A stretch of 64,000 nt of DNA, from positions 21,051,658-21,115,657 of the forward strand of contig OZ022247.1 of the NCBI GenBank assembly GCA_963978895.1. Direction: 5' to 3'. Positions 38,501 through 50,500 of this stretch are shown one piece after another. Source of the DNA: Erpobdella octoculata (Eukaryota > Annelida > Clitellata > Hirudinida > Erpobdellidae). Each line of letters begins with the position of its first letter. Positions within the stretch are counted from its first letter, which is position 1. Made by a program: the position numbers and the translations under genes. The notes beneath the pieces were generated by a model. The model saw only the letters and a list, made by a program, of their open reading frames with translations, was not told the origin of the DNA and did no database searches.

Positions 38501-41500
38501 TTCAGTTGTGGTTGTTGGTGTTGTTGTTGATTCGGTAGTAGTAGATTCAATTGTTGTAGTTGGTGTTGTTGTCGATTCGGTAGTAGTAGACTCAGTTGTG
38601 GTAGTTGGTGTTGTTGTCGAATCGGTTGTTGTAGATTCAGTTGTGGTTGTTGGTGTTGTTGTCGATTCGGTAGTAGTAGATTCAGTAGTAGTAGTTGGTG
38701 TTGTAGTACTTTCTGTTGTAGAAGATTCAGTTGTTGTAGTTGGTGTTGTTGTCGAATCGGTTGTTGTCGAATCGGTTGTTGTAGATTCAGTTGTGGTTGT
38801 TGGTGTTGTAGTACTTTCTGTTGTAGTAGATTCTGTTGTGGTAGTTGGTGTTGTAGTACTTTCTGTTGTAGTAGATTCCTTTGTTGTAGTTGGTGTTGTT
38901 GTCGATTCGGTAGTAGTAGTCTCAGTTGTGGTAGTTGGTGTTGTTGTCGAATCGGTTGTTGTAGATTCAGTTGTGGTTGTTGGTGTTGTTGTCGATTCGG
39001 TAGTAGTAGATTCAGTTGTGGTAGTTGGTGTTGTTGTTGATTCGGTAGTAGTAGATTCAGTTGTTGTAGTTGGTGTTGTTGTCGAATCGGTTGTTGTAGA
39101 TTCAGTTGTGGTTGTTGGTGTTGTTGTCGATTCGGTAGTAGTAGATTCAGTTGTGGAAGTTGGTGTTGTAGTACTTTCTGTTGTTGTAGACTCAGTTGTG
39201 GTAGTTTGTGTTGCAGTACTTTCTGTTGTAGTAGATTCTGTTGTGGTAGTTGGTGTTGTAGTACTTTCTGTTTTAGTAGATTCAGTTGTGGTATTTGGTG
39301 TTGTTGTCGAATCGGTAGTAGTAGACTCAGTTGTGATAGTTGGTGTTGTAGTACTTTCTGTTGTAGTAGATTCAGTTGTGGTAGTTGGTGTTGTTGTCGA
39401 ATCGGTAGTAGTAGACTCAGTTGTGGTAGTTGGTGTTGTTGTCGAATCGGTTGTTGTAGATTCAGTTGTGGTTGTTGGTGTTGTTGTCGATTCGGTTGTT
39501 GTAGATTCAGTTGTTGTAGTTGGTGTTGTTGTCGATTCGGTAGTAGTAGATTCAGTTGTGGTAGTTGGTGTTGTAGTACTTTCTGTTGTAGTAGATTCAG
39601 TTGTTGTAGTTGGTGTTGTTGTCGAATCGGTTGTTGTAGATTCAGTTGTGGTTGTTGGTGTTGTAGTACTTTCTGTTGTAGTAGATTCTGTTGTGGTAGT
39701 TGGTGTTGTAGTACTTTCTGTTGTAGTAGATTCCGTTGTTGTAGTTGGTGTTGTTGTCGATTCGGTAGTAGTAGTCTCAGTTGTGGTAGTTGGTGTTGTT
39801 GTCGAATCGGTTGTTGTAGATTCAGTTGTGGTAGTTGGTGTTGTAGTACTTTCTGTTGTAGTAGATTCAGTTGTTGTAGTTGGTGTTGTTGTCGATTCGG
39901 TAGTAGTAGATTCAGTTGTGGTAGTTGGTGTTGTAGTACTTTCTGTTGTAGTAGATTCAGTTGTTGTAGTTGGTGTTGTTGTCGAATCGGTTGTTGTAGA
40001 TTCAGTTGTGGTTGTTGGTGTTGTAGTACTTTCTGTTGTAGTAGATTCTGTTGTGGTAGTTGGTGTTGTAGTACTTTCTGTTGTAGTAGATTCCGTTGTT
40101 GTAATTGGTGTTGTTGTCGATTCGGTAGTAGTAGACTCAGTTGTGGTAGTTGGTGTTGTTGTCGATTCGGTAGTAGTTGATTCAGTAGTGGTAGTCGGTG
40201 TTGTAGTACTTTCTGTTGTAGTAGATTCAGTTGTTGTGGTTGGTGTTGTTGTCGATTCGATTGTAGTAGACTCAGTTGTGGTAGTTGTTGTTGTTGTTGA
40301 ATCGGTTGTGGTAGATTCAGTTGTGGTTGTTGGTGTTGTTGTCGATTCGGTAGTAGTAGACTCAGTTGTGGTAGTTGGTGTTGTAGTACTTTCTGTGGTA
40401 GTAGATTCAGTTGTGGTAGTTGGTGTTGTTGTCGAATCGGTAGTAGTAGACTCAGTTGTGGTAGTTGGTGTTGTTGTCGAATCGGTTGTTGTAGATTCAG
40501 TTGTGGTTTTTGGTGTTGTTGTCGATTCGGTAGTAGTAGATTCAGTTGTGGTAGTTGGTGTTGTAGTACTTTCTGTTGTAGTAGATTCAGTTGTTGTAGT
40601 TGGTGTTGTTGTCGAATCGGTTGTTGTAGATTCAGTTGTGGTTGTTGGTGATGTAGTACTTTCTGTTGTAGTAGATTCTGTTGTGGTAGTTGGTGTTGTA
40701 GTACTTTCTGTTGTAGTAGATTCCGTTGTTGTAGTTGGTGTTGTTGTCGATTCGGTAGTAGTAGTCTCAGTTGTGGTAGTTGGTGTTGTTGTCGAATCGG
40801 TTGTTGTAGATTCAGTTGTGGTTGTTGGTGTTGTTGTCGATTCGGTAGTAGTAGATTCAGTTGTGGTAGTTAGTGTTGTTGTTGATTCGGTAGTAGTAGA
40901 CTCAGTTGTGGTAGTTGGTGTTGTAGTACTTTCTGTTGTAGTAGATTCAGTTGTGGTAGTTGGTGTTGTTGTCGAATCGGTAGTAGTAGACTCAGTTGTG
41001 GTAGTTGGTGTTGTTGTCGAATCGGTTGTTGTAGATTCAGTTGTGGTTGTTGGTGTTGTTGTCGATTCGGTAGTAGTAGATTCAGTTGTGGTAGTTGGTG
41101 TTGTAGTACTTTCTGTTGTAGTAGATTCAGTTGTTGTAGTTGGTGTTGTTGTCGAATCGGTTGTTGTAGATTCAGTTGTGGTTGTTGGTGATGTAGTACT
41201 TTCTGTTGTAGTAGATTCTGTTGTGGTAGTTGGTGTTGTAGTACTTTCTGTTGTAGTAGATTCCGTTGTTGTAGTTGGTGTTGTTGTCGATTCGGTAGTA
41301 GTAGTCTCAGTTGTGGTAGTTGGTGTTGTTGTCGAATCGGTTGTTGTAGATTCAGTTGTGGTTGTTGGTGTTGTTGTCGATTCGGTAGTAGTAGATTCAG
41401 TTGTGGTAGTTGGTGTTGTTGTTGATTCGGTAGTAGTAGATTCAGTTGTTGTAGTTGGTGTTGTTGTCGAATCGGTTGTTGTAAATTCAGTTGTGGTTGT

Positions 41501-44500
41501 TGGTGTTGTTGTCGATTCGGTAGTAGTAGATTCAGTTGTGGAAGTTGGTGTTGTAGTACTTTCTGTTGATGTAGACTCAGTTGTGGTAGTTGGTGTTGTT
41601 GTCGACTCGGTTGTTGTAGATTCAGTTGTGGTAGTTGGTGTTGTAGTACTTTCTGTTGTAGTAGATTCAGTTGTTGTAGTTGGTGTTGTTGTCGATTCGG
41701 TAGTAGTAGTCTCAGTTGTGGAAGTTGGTGTTGTTGTCGAATCGGTTGTTGTAGATTCAGTTGTGGTAGTTGGTGGTGTAGTACTTTCTGTTGTAGTAGA
41801 TTCAGTTGTTGTAGTTGGTGTTGTTGTCGATTCGGTAGTAGTAGACTCAGTTGTGGTAGTTGGTGTTGTTGTCGAATCGGTTGTTGTAGATTCAGTTGTG
41901 GTTGTTGCTGTTGTAGTAGATTCTGTTGTGGTAGTTGGTGTTGTAGTACTTTCTGTTGTAGTAGATTCCGTTGTTGTAGTTGGTGTTGTAGTCGATTCGG
42001 TAGTAGTAGTCTCAGTTGTGGTAGTTGGTGTTGTTGTCGACTCGGTTGTTGTAGATTCAGTTGTGGTAGTAGGTGTTGTAGTACTTTCTGTTGTAGTAGA
42101 TTCAGTTGTTGTAGTTGGTGTTGTTGTCGATTCGGTAGTAGTAGTCTCAGTTGTGGTAGTTGGTGTTGTTGTCGAATCGGTTGTTGTAGATTCAGTTGTG
42201 GTTGTTGGTGTTGTTGTCGATTCGGTAGTAGTAGATTCAGTTGTGGTAGTTAGTGTTGTAGTACTTTCTGTTGTAGTAGATTCAGTTGTGGTAGTTGGTG
42301 TTGTTGTCGATTCGGTAGTAGTAGACTCAGTTGAGGTAGTTGGTGTTGTTGTCGATTCGGTAGTAGTAGATTCAGTAGTGGTAGTCGGTGTTGTAGTACT
42401 TTCTGTTGTAGTAGATTCAGTTGTTGTGGTTGGTGTTGTTGTCGATTCGATTGTTGTAGACTCAGTTGTGGTAGTTGTTGTTGTTGTTGAATCGGTTGTT
42501 GTAGATTCAGTTGTTGTAGTTGGTGTTGTTGTCGAATCGGTTGTTGTAAATTCAGTTGTGGTTGTTGGTGTTGTTGTCGATTCGGTAGTAGTAGATTCAG
42601 TTGTGGAAGTTGGTGTTGTAGTACTTTCTGTTGATGTAGACTCAGTTGTGGTAGTTGGTGTTGTTGTCGACTCGGTTGTTGTAGATTCAGTTGTGGTAGT
42701 TGGTGTTGTAGTACTTTCTGTTGTAGTAGATTCAGTTGTTGTAGTTGGTGTTGTTGTCGATTCGGTAGTAGTAGTCTCAGTTGTGGTAGTTGGTGTTGTT
42801 GTCGAATCGGTTGTTGTAGATTCAGTTGTGGTAGTTGGTGGTGTAGTACTTTCTGTTGTAGTAGATTCAGTTGTTGTAGTTGGTGTTGTTGTCGATTCGG
42901 TTGTTGTAGATTCAGTTGTGGTTGTTGGTGTTGTTGTCGATTCGGTAGTAGTAGATTCAGTTGTGGTAGTTGGTGTTGTTGTTGATTCGGTAGTAGTAGA
43001 TTCAGTTGTTGTAGTTGGTGTTGTTGTCGAATCGGTTGTTGTAGATTCAGTTGTGGTTGTTGGTGTTGTTGTCGATTCGGTAGTAGTAGATTCAGTTGTG
43101 GAAGTTGGTGTTGTAGTACTTTCTGTTGTAGTAGATTCAGTTGTTGTAGTTGGTGTTGTTGTCGATTCGGTAGTAGTAGATTCAGTAGTGGTAGTTGGTG
43201 TTGTAGTACTTTCTGTTGTAGAAGATTCAGTTGTTGTAGTTGGTGTTGTTGTCGAATCGGTTGTTGTCGAATCGGTTGTTGTAGATTCAGTTGTGGTTGT
43301 TGGTGTTGTAGTACTTTCTGTTGTAGTAGATTCTGTTGTGGTAGTTGGTGTTGTAGTACTTTCTGTTGTAGTAGATTCCGTTGTTGTAGTTGGTGTTGTT
43401 GTCGATTCGGTAGTAGTATTCTCAGTTGTGGTAGTTGGTGTTGTTGTCGACTCGGTTGTTGTAAATTCAGTTGTGGTAGTAGGTGTTGTAGTACTTTCTG
43501 TTGTAGTAGATTCAGTTGTTGTAGTTGGTGTTGTTGTCGATTCGGTAGTAGTAGTCTCAGTTGTGGTAGTTGGTGTTGTTGTCGAATCGGTTGTTGTAGA
43601 TTCAGTTGTGGTAGTTGGTGTTGTAGTACTTTCTGTTGTAGTAGATTCAGTTGTGGTAGTTGGTGTTGTTGTCGATTCGGTAGTAGTAGACTCAGTTGTG
43701 GTAGTTGGTGTTGTTGTCGATTCGGTAGTAGTAGATTCAGTAGTGGTAGTCGGTGTTGTAGTACTTTCTGTTGTAGTAGATTCAGTTGTTGTGGTTGGTG
43801 TTGTTGTCGATTCGATTGTTGTAGATTCAGTTGTGGTAGTTGGTGTTGTTGTCGATTCGGTAGTAGTAGACTCAGTTGTGGTAGTTGGTGTCGTAGTACT
43901 TTCTGTTGTAGTAGATTCTGTTGTGGTAGTTGGTGTTGTAGTACTTTCTGTTGTAGTAGATTCAGTTGTGGTAGTTGGTGTTGTTGTCGATTCGGTAGTA
44001 GTAGACTCAGTTGTGGTAGTTGGTGTTGTTGTCGAATCGGTTGTTGTAGATTCAGTTGTGGTTGTTGGTGTTGTTGTCAATTCGGTAGTAGTAGATTCAG
44101 TTGTGGTAGTTGGTGTTGTAGTACTTTCTGTTGTAGTAGATTCAGTTGTGGTAGTTGGTGTTGTTGTCGATTCGGTAGTAGTAGACTCAGTTGTGGTAGT
44201 TGGTGTTGTTGTCGATTCGGTAGTAGTAGATTCAGTAGTGTTAGTCGGTGTTGTAGTACTTTCTGTTGTAGTAGATTCAGTTGTTGTGGTTGGTGTTGTT
44301 GTCGAATCGGTTGTTGTAGATTCAGTTGTGGTAGTTGGTGTTGTTGTCGATTCGGTAGTAGTAGACTCAGTTGTGGTAGTTGGTGTCGTAGTACTTTCTG
44401 TTGTAGTAGATTCTGTTGTGGTAGTTGGTGTTGTAGTACTTTCTGTTGTAGTAGATTCAGTTGTGGTAGTTGGTGTTGTTGTCGATTCAGTAGTAGTAGA

Positions 44501-47500
44501 CTCAGTTGTGGTAGTTGGTGTTGTTGTCGAATCGGTTGTTGTAGATTCAGTTGTGGTTGTTGGTGTTGTTGTCGATTCGGTAGTAGTAGACTCAGTTGTG
44601 GTAGTTGTTGTTGTTGTTGAATCGGTTGTTGTAGATTCAGTTGTGGTTGTTGGTGTTGTTGTTGATTCGGTAGTAGTAGATTCAGTTGTTGTAGTTGGTG
44701 TTGTTGTTGATTCGGTAGTAGTAGATTCAGTTGTTGTCGAATCGGTTGTTGTAGATTCAGTTGTGGTTGTTGGTGTTGTTGTCGATTCGGTAGTAGTAGA
44801 TTCAGTTGTGGAAGTTGGTGTTGTAGTACTTTCTGTTGATGTAGACTCAGTTGTGGTAGTTGGTGTTGTAGTACTTTCTGTTGTAGTAGATTCTGTTGTG
44901 GTAGTTGGTGTTGTAGTACTTTCTGTTGTAGTAGATTCAGTTGTGGTAGTTGGTGTTGTTGTCGATTCGGTAGTAGTAGACTCAGTTGTGGTAGTTGGTG
45001 TTGTTGTCGAATCGGTTGTTGTAGATTCAGCTGTGGTTGTTGGTGTTGTTGTCGGTTCGGTAGTAGTAGATTCAGTTGTGGTAGTTGGTGTTGTAGTACT
45101 TTCTGTTGTAGTAGATTCAGTTGTTGTAGTTGGTGTTGTTGTCGAATCGGTTGTTGTAGATTCAGTTGTGGTTGTTGGTGTTGTAGTACTTTCTGTTGTA
45201 GTAGATTCTGTTGTGGTAGTTGGTGTTGTAGTACTTTCTGTTGTAGTAGATTCCGTTGTTGTAGTTGGTGTTGTTGTCGATTCGGTAGTAGTAGTCTCAG
45301 TTGTGGTAGTTGGTGTTGTTGTCGACTCGGTTGTTGTAGATTCAGTTGTGGTAGTTGGTGTTGTAGTACTTTCTGTTGTAGTAGATTCAGTTGTTGTAGT
45401 TGGTGTTGTTGTCGATTCGGTAGTAGTAGACTCAGTTGTGGTAGTTGGTGTTGTTGTCGAATCGGTTGTTGTAGATTCAGTTGTGGTTGTTGGTGTTGTT
45501 GTCGATTCGGTTGTAGTAGATTCAGTTGTGGTAGTTGGTGTTGTAGTACTTTCTGTGGTAGTAGATTCAGTTGTTGTAGTTGGTGTTGTTGTCGAATCGG
45601 TTGTTGTAGATTCAGTTGTGGTTGTTGGTGTTGTAGTACTTTCTGTTGTAGTAGATTCTGTTGTGGTAGTTGGTGTTGTAGTACTTTCTGTTGTAGTAGA
45701 TTCCGTTGTTGTAGTTGGTGTTGTTGTCGATTCGGTAGTAGTAGTCTCAGTTGTGGTAGTTGGTGTTGTTGTCGACTCGGTTGTTGTAGATTCAGTTGTG
45801 GTAGTAGGTGTTGTAGTACTTTCTGTTGTAGTAGATTCAGTTGTTGTAGTTGGTGTAGTTGTCGAATCGGTTGTTGTAGATTCAGTTGTGGTAGTTGGTG
45901 TTGTTGTCGATTCGGTAGTAGTAGACTCAGTTGTGGTAGTTGGTGTCGTAGTACTTTCTGTTGTAGTAGATTCTGTTGTGGTAGTTGGTGTTGTAGTACT
46001 TTCTGTTGTAGTAGATTCAGTTGTGGTAGTTGGTGTTGTTGTCGATTCGGTAGTAGTAGACTCAGTTGTGGTAGTTGGTGTTGTTGTCGAATCGGTTGTT
46101 GTAGATTCAGTTGTGGTTGTTGGTGTTGTTGTCGATTCGGTAGTAGTAGATTCAGTTGTGGTAGTTGGTGTTGTAGTACTTTCTGTTGTAGTAGATTCAG
46201 TTGTGGTAGTTGGTGTTGTTGTCGATTCGGTAGTAGTAGATTCAGTAGTGGTAGTCGGTGTTGTAGTACTTTCTGTTGTAGAAGATTCAGTTGTTGTGGT
46301 TGGTGTTGTTGTCGATTCGATTGTAGTAGACTCAGTTGTGGTAGTTGTTGTTGTTGTTGAATCGGTTGTTGTAGATTCAGTTGTGGTTGTTGGTGTTGTT
46401 GTTGATTCGGTAGTAGTAGATTCAGTTGTTGTAGTTGGTGTTGTTGTCGATTCGGTAGTAGTAGACTCAGTTGTGGTAGTTGGTGTTGTTGTCGAATCGG
46501 TTGTTGTAGATTCAGCTGTGGTTGTTGGTGTTGTTGTCGATTCGGTAGTAGTAGATTCAGTTGGGGTAGTTGGTGTTGTAGTACTTTCTGTTGTAGTAGA
46601 TTCAGTTGTTGTAGTTGGTGTTGTTGTCGAATCGGTTGTTGTAGATTCAGTTGTGGTTGTTGGTGTTGTTGTTGATTCGGTAGTAGTAGATTCAGTTGTT
46701 GTAGTTGGTGGTGTTGTCGATTCGGTAGTAGTAGACTCAGTTGTGGTAGTTGGTGTTGTTGTCGAATCGGTTGTTGTAGATTCAGTTGTGGTTGTTGGTG
46801 TTGTTGTCGATTCGGTAGTAGTAGACTCAGTTGTGGTAGTTGTTGTTGTTGTTGAATCGGTTGTTGTAGATTCAGTTGTGGTTGTTGGTGTTGTTGTTGA
46901 TTCGGTAGTAGTAGATTCAGTTGTTGTAGTTGGTGTTGTTGTTGATTCGGTAGTAGTAGATTCAGTTGTTGTCGAATCGGTTGTTGTAGATTCAGTTGTG
47001 GTTGTTGGTGTTGTAGTACTTTCTGTTGTAGTAGATTCTGTTGTGGTAGTTGGTGTTGTAGTACTTTCTGTTGTAGTAGATTCAGTTGTGGTAGTTGGTG
47101 TTGTTGTCGATTCGGTAGTAGTAGACTCAGTTGTGGTAGTTGGTGTTGTAGTACTTTCTGTTGTAGTAGATTCAGTTGTGGTAGTTGGTGTTGTTGTCGA
47201 ATCGGTAGTAGTAGACTCAGTTGTGGTAGTTGGTGTTGTTGTCGAATCGGTTGTTGTAGATTCAGCTGTGGTTGTTGGTGTTGTTGTCGGTTCGGTAGTA
47301 GTAGATTCAGTTGTGGTAGTTGGTGTTGTAGTACTTTCTGTTGTAGTAGATTCAGTTGTTGTAGTTGGTGTTGTTGTCGAATCGGTTGTTGTAGATTCAG
47401 TTGTGGTTGTTGGTGTTGTAGTACTTTCTGTTGTAGTAGATTCTGTTGTGGTAGTTGGTGTTGTAGTACTTTCTGTTGTAGTAGATTCCGTTGTTGTAGT

Positions 47501-50500
47501 TGGTGTTGTTGTCGATTCGGTAGTAGTAGTCTCAGTTGTGGTAGTTGGTGTTGTTGTCGACTCGGTTGTTGTAGATTCAGTTGTGGTAGTTGGTGTTGTA
47601 GTACTTTCTGTTGTAGTAGATTCAGTTGTTGTAGTTGGTGTTGTTGTCGATTCGGTAGTAGTAGACTCAGTTGTGGTAGTTGGTGTTGTTGTCGAATCGG
47701 TTGTTGTAGATTCAGTTGTGGTTGTTGGTGTTGTTGTCGATTCGGTTGTAGTAGATTCAGTTGTGGTAGTTGGTGTTGTAGTACTTTCTGTGGTAGTAGA
47801 TTCAGTTGTTGTAGTTGGTGTTGTTGTCGAATCGGTTGTTGTAGATTCAGTTGTGGTTGTTGGTGTTGTAGTACTTTCTGTTGTAGTAGATTCTGTTGTG
47901 GTAGTTGGTGTTGTAGTACTTTCTGTTGTAGTAGATTCCGTTGTTGTAGTTGGTGTTGTTGTCGATTCGGTAGTAGTAGTCTCAGTTGTGGTAGTTGGTG
48001 TTGTTGTCGACTCGGTTGTTGTAGATTCAGTTGTGGTAGTAGGTGTTGTAGTACTTTCTGTTGTAGTAGATTCAGTTGTTGTAGTTGGTGTAGTTGTCGA
48101 ATCGGTTGTTGTAGATTCAGTTGTGGTAGTTGGTGTTGTTGTCGATTCGGTAGTAGTAGACTCAGTTGTGGTAGTTGGTGTCGTAGTACTTTCTGTTGTA
48201 GTAGATTCTGTTGTGGTAGTTGGTGTTGTAGTACTTTCTGTTGTAGTAGATTCAGTTGTGGTAGTTGGTGTTGTTGTCGATTCGGTAGTAGTAGACTCAG
48301 TTGTGGTAGTTGGTGTTGTTGTCGAATCGGTTGTTGTAGATTCAGTTGTGGTTGTTGGTGTTGTTGTCGATTCGGTAGTAGTAGATTCAGTTGTGGTAGT
48401 TGGTGTTGTAGTACTTTCTGTTGTAGTAGATTCAGTTGTGGTAGTTGGTGTTGTTGTCGATTCGGTAGTAGTAGATTCAGTAGTGGTAGTCGGTGTTGTA
48501 GTACTTTCTGTTGTAGTAGATTCAGTTGTTGTGGTTGGTGTTGTTGTCGATTCGATTGTAGTAGACTCAGTTGTGGTAGTTGTTGTTGTTGTTGAATCGG
48601 TTGTTGTAGATTCAGTTGTGGTTGTTGGTGTTGTTGTTGATTCGGTAGTAGTAGATTCAGTTGTTGTAGTTGGTGTTGTTGTCGATTCGGTAGTAGTAGA
48701 CTCAGTTGTGGTAGTTGGTGTTGTTGTCGAATCGGTTGTTGTAGATTCAGTTGTGGTTGTTGGTGTTGTTGTCGATTCGGTTGTAGTAGATTCAGTTGTG
48801 GTAGTTGGTGTTGTAGTACTTTCTGTTGTAGTAGATTCAGTTGTTGTAGTTGGTGTTGTTGTCGAATCGGTTGTTGTAGATTCAGTTGTGGTTGTTGGTG
48901 TTGTAGTTGATTCGGTAGTAGTAGATTCAGTTGTTGTAGTTGGTGTTGTTGTTGATTCGGTAGTAGTAGATTCAGTTGTTGTCGAATCGGTTGTTGTAGA
49001 TTCAGTTGTGGTTGTTGGTGTTGTTGTCGATTCGGTAGTAGTAGATTCAGTTGTGGAAGTTGGTGTTGTAGTACTTTCTGTTGATGTAGACTCAGTTGTG
49101 GTAGTTGGTGTTGTAGTACTTTCTGTTGTAGTAGATTCTGTTGTGGTAGTTGGTGTTGTAGTACTTTCTGTTGTAGTAGATTCAGTTGTGGTAGTTGGAG
49201 TTGTTGTCGATTCGGTAGTAGTAGACTCAGTTGTGGTAGTTGGTGTTGTAGTACTTTCTGTTGTAGTAGATTCCGTTGTTGTAGTTGGTGTTGTTGTCGA
49301 TTCGGTAGTAGTAGTCTCAGTTGTGGTAGTTGGTGTTTTTGTCGAATCGGTTGTTGTAGATTCAGTTGTGGTTGTTGGTGTTGTTGTCGATTCGGTAGTA
49401 GTAGATTCAGTTGTGGTAGTTGGTGTTGTTGTTGATTCGGTAGTAGTAGATTCAGTTGTTGTAGTTGGTGTTGTTGTCGAATCGGTTGTTGTAGATTCAG
49501 TTGTGGTTGTTGGTGTTGTTGTCGATTCGGTAGTAGTAGACTCAGTTGTGGTAGTTGTTGTTGTTGTTGAATCGGTTGTTGTAGATTCAGTTGTGGTTGT
49601 TGGTGTTGTTGTTGATTCGGTAGTAGTAGATTCAGTTGTTGTAGTTGGTGTTGTTGTTGATTCGGTAGTAGTAGATTCAGTTGTTGTCGAATCGGTTGTT
49701 GTAGATTCAGTTGTGGTTGTTGGTGTTGTTATCGATTCGGTAGTAGTAGATTCAGTTGTGGAAGTTGGTGTTGTAGTACTTTCTGTTGATGTAGACTCAG
49801 TTGTGGTAGTTGGTGTTGTAGTACTTTCTGTTGTAGTAGATTCTGTTGTGGTAGTTGGTGTTGTAGTACTTTCTGTTGTAGTAGATTCAGTTGTGGTAGT
49901 TGGTGTTGTTGTCGATTCGGTAGTAGTAGACTCAGTTGTGGTAGTTGGTGTTGTAGTACTTTCTGTTGTAGTAGATTCAGTTGTGGTAGTTGGTGTTGTT
50001 GTCGAATCGGTAGTAGTAGACTCAGTTGTGGTAGTTGGTGTTGTTGTCGAATCGGTTGTTGTAGATTCAGCTGTGGTTGTTGGTGTTGTTGTCGGTTCGG
50101 TAGTAGTAGATTCAGTTGTGGTAGTTGGTGTTGTAGTACTTTCTGTTGTAGTAGATTCAGTTGTTGTAGTTGGTGTTGTTGTCGAATCGGTTGTTGTAGA
50201 TTCAGTTGTGGTTGTTGGTGTTGTAGTACTTTCTGTTGTAGTAGATTCTGTTGTGGTAGTTGGTGTTGTAGTACTTTCTGTTGTAGTAGATTCCGTTGTT
50301 GTAGTTGGTGTTGTTGTCGATTCGGTAGTAGTAGTCTCAGTTGTGGTAGTTGGTGTTGTTGTCGACTCGGTTGTTGTAGATTCAGTTGTGGTAGTTGGTG
50401 TTGTAGTACTTTCTGTTGTAGTAGATTCAGTTGTTGTAGTTGGTGTTGTTGTCGATTCGGTAGTAGTAGACTCAGTTGTGGTAGTTGGTGTTGTTGTCGA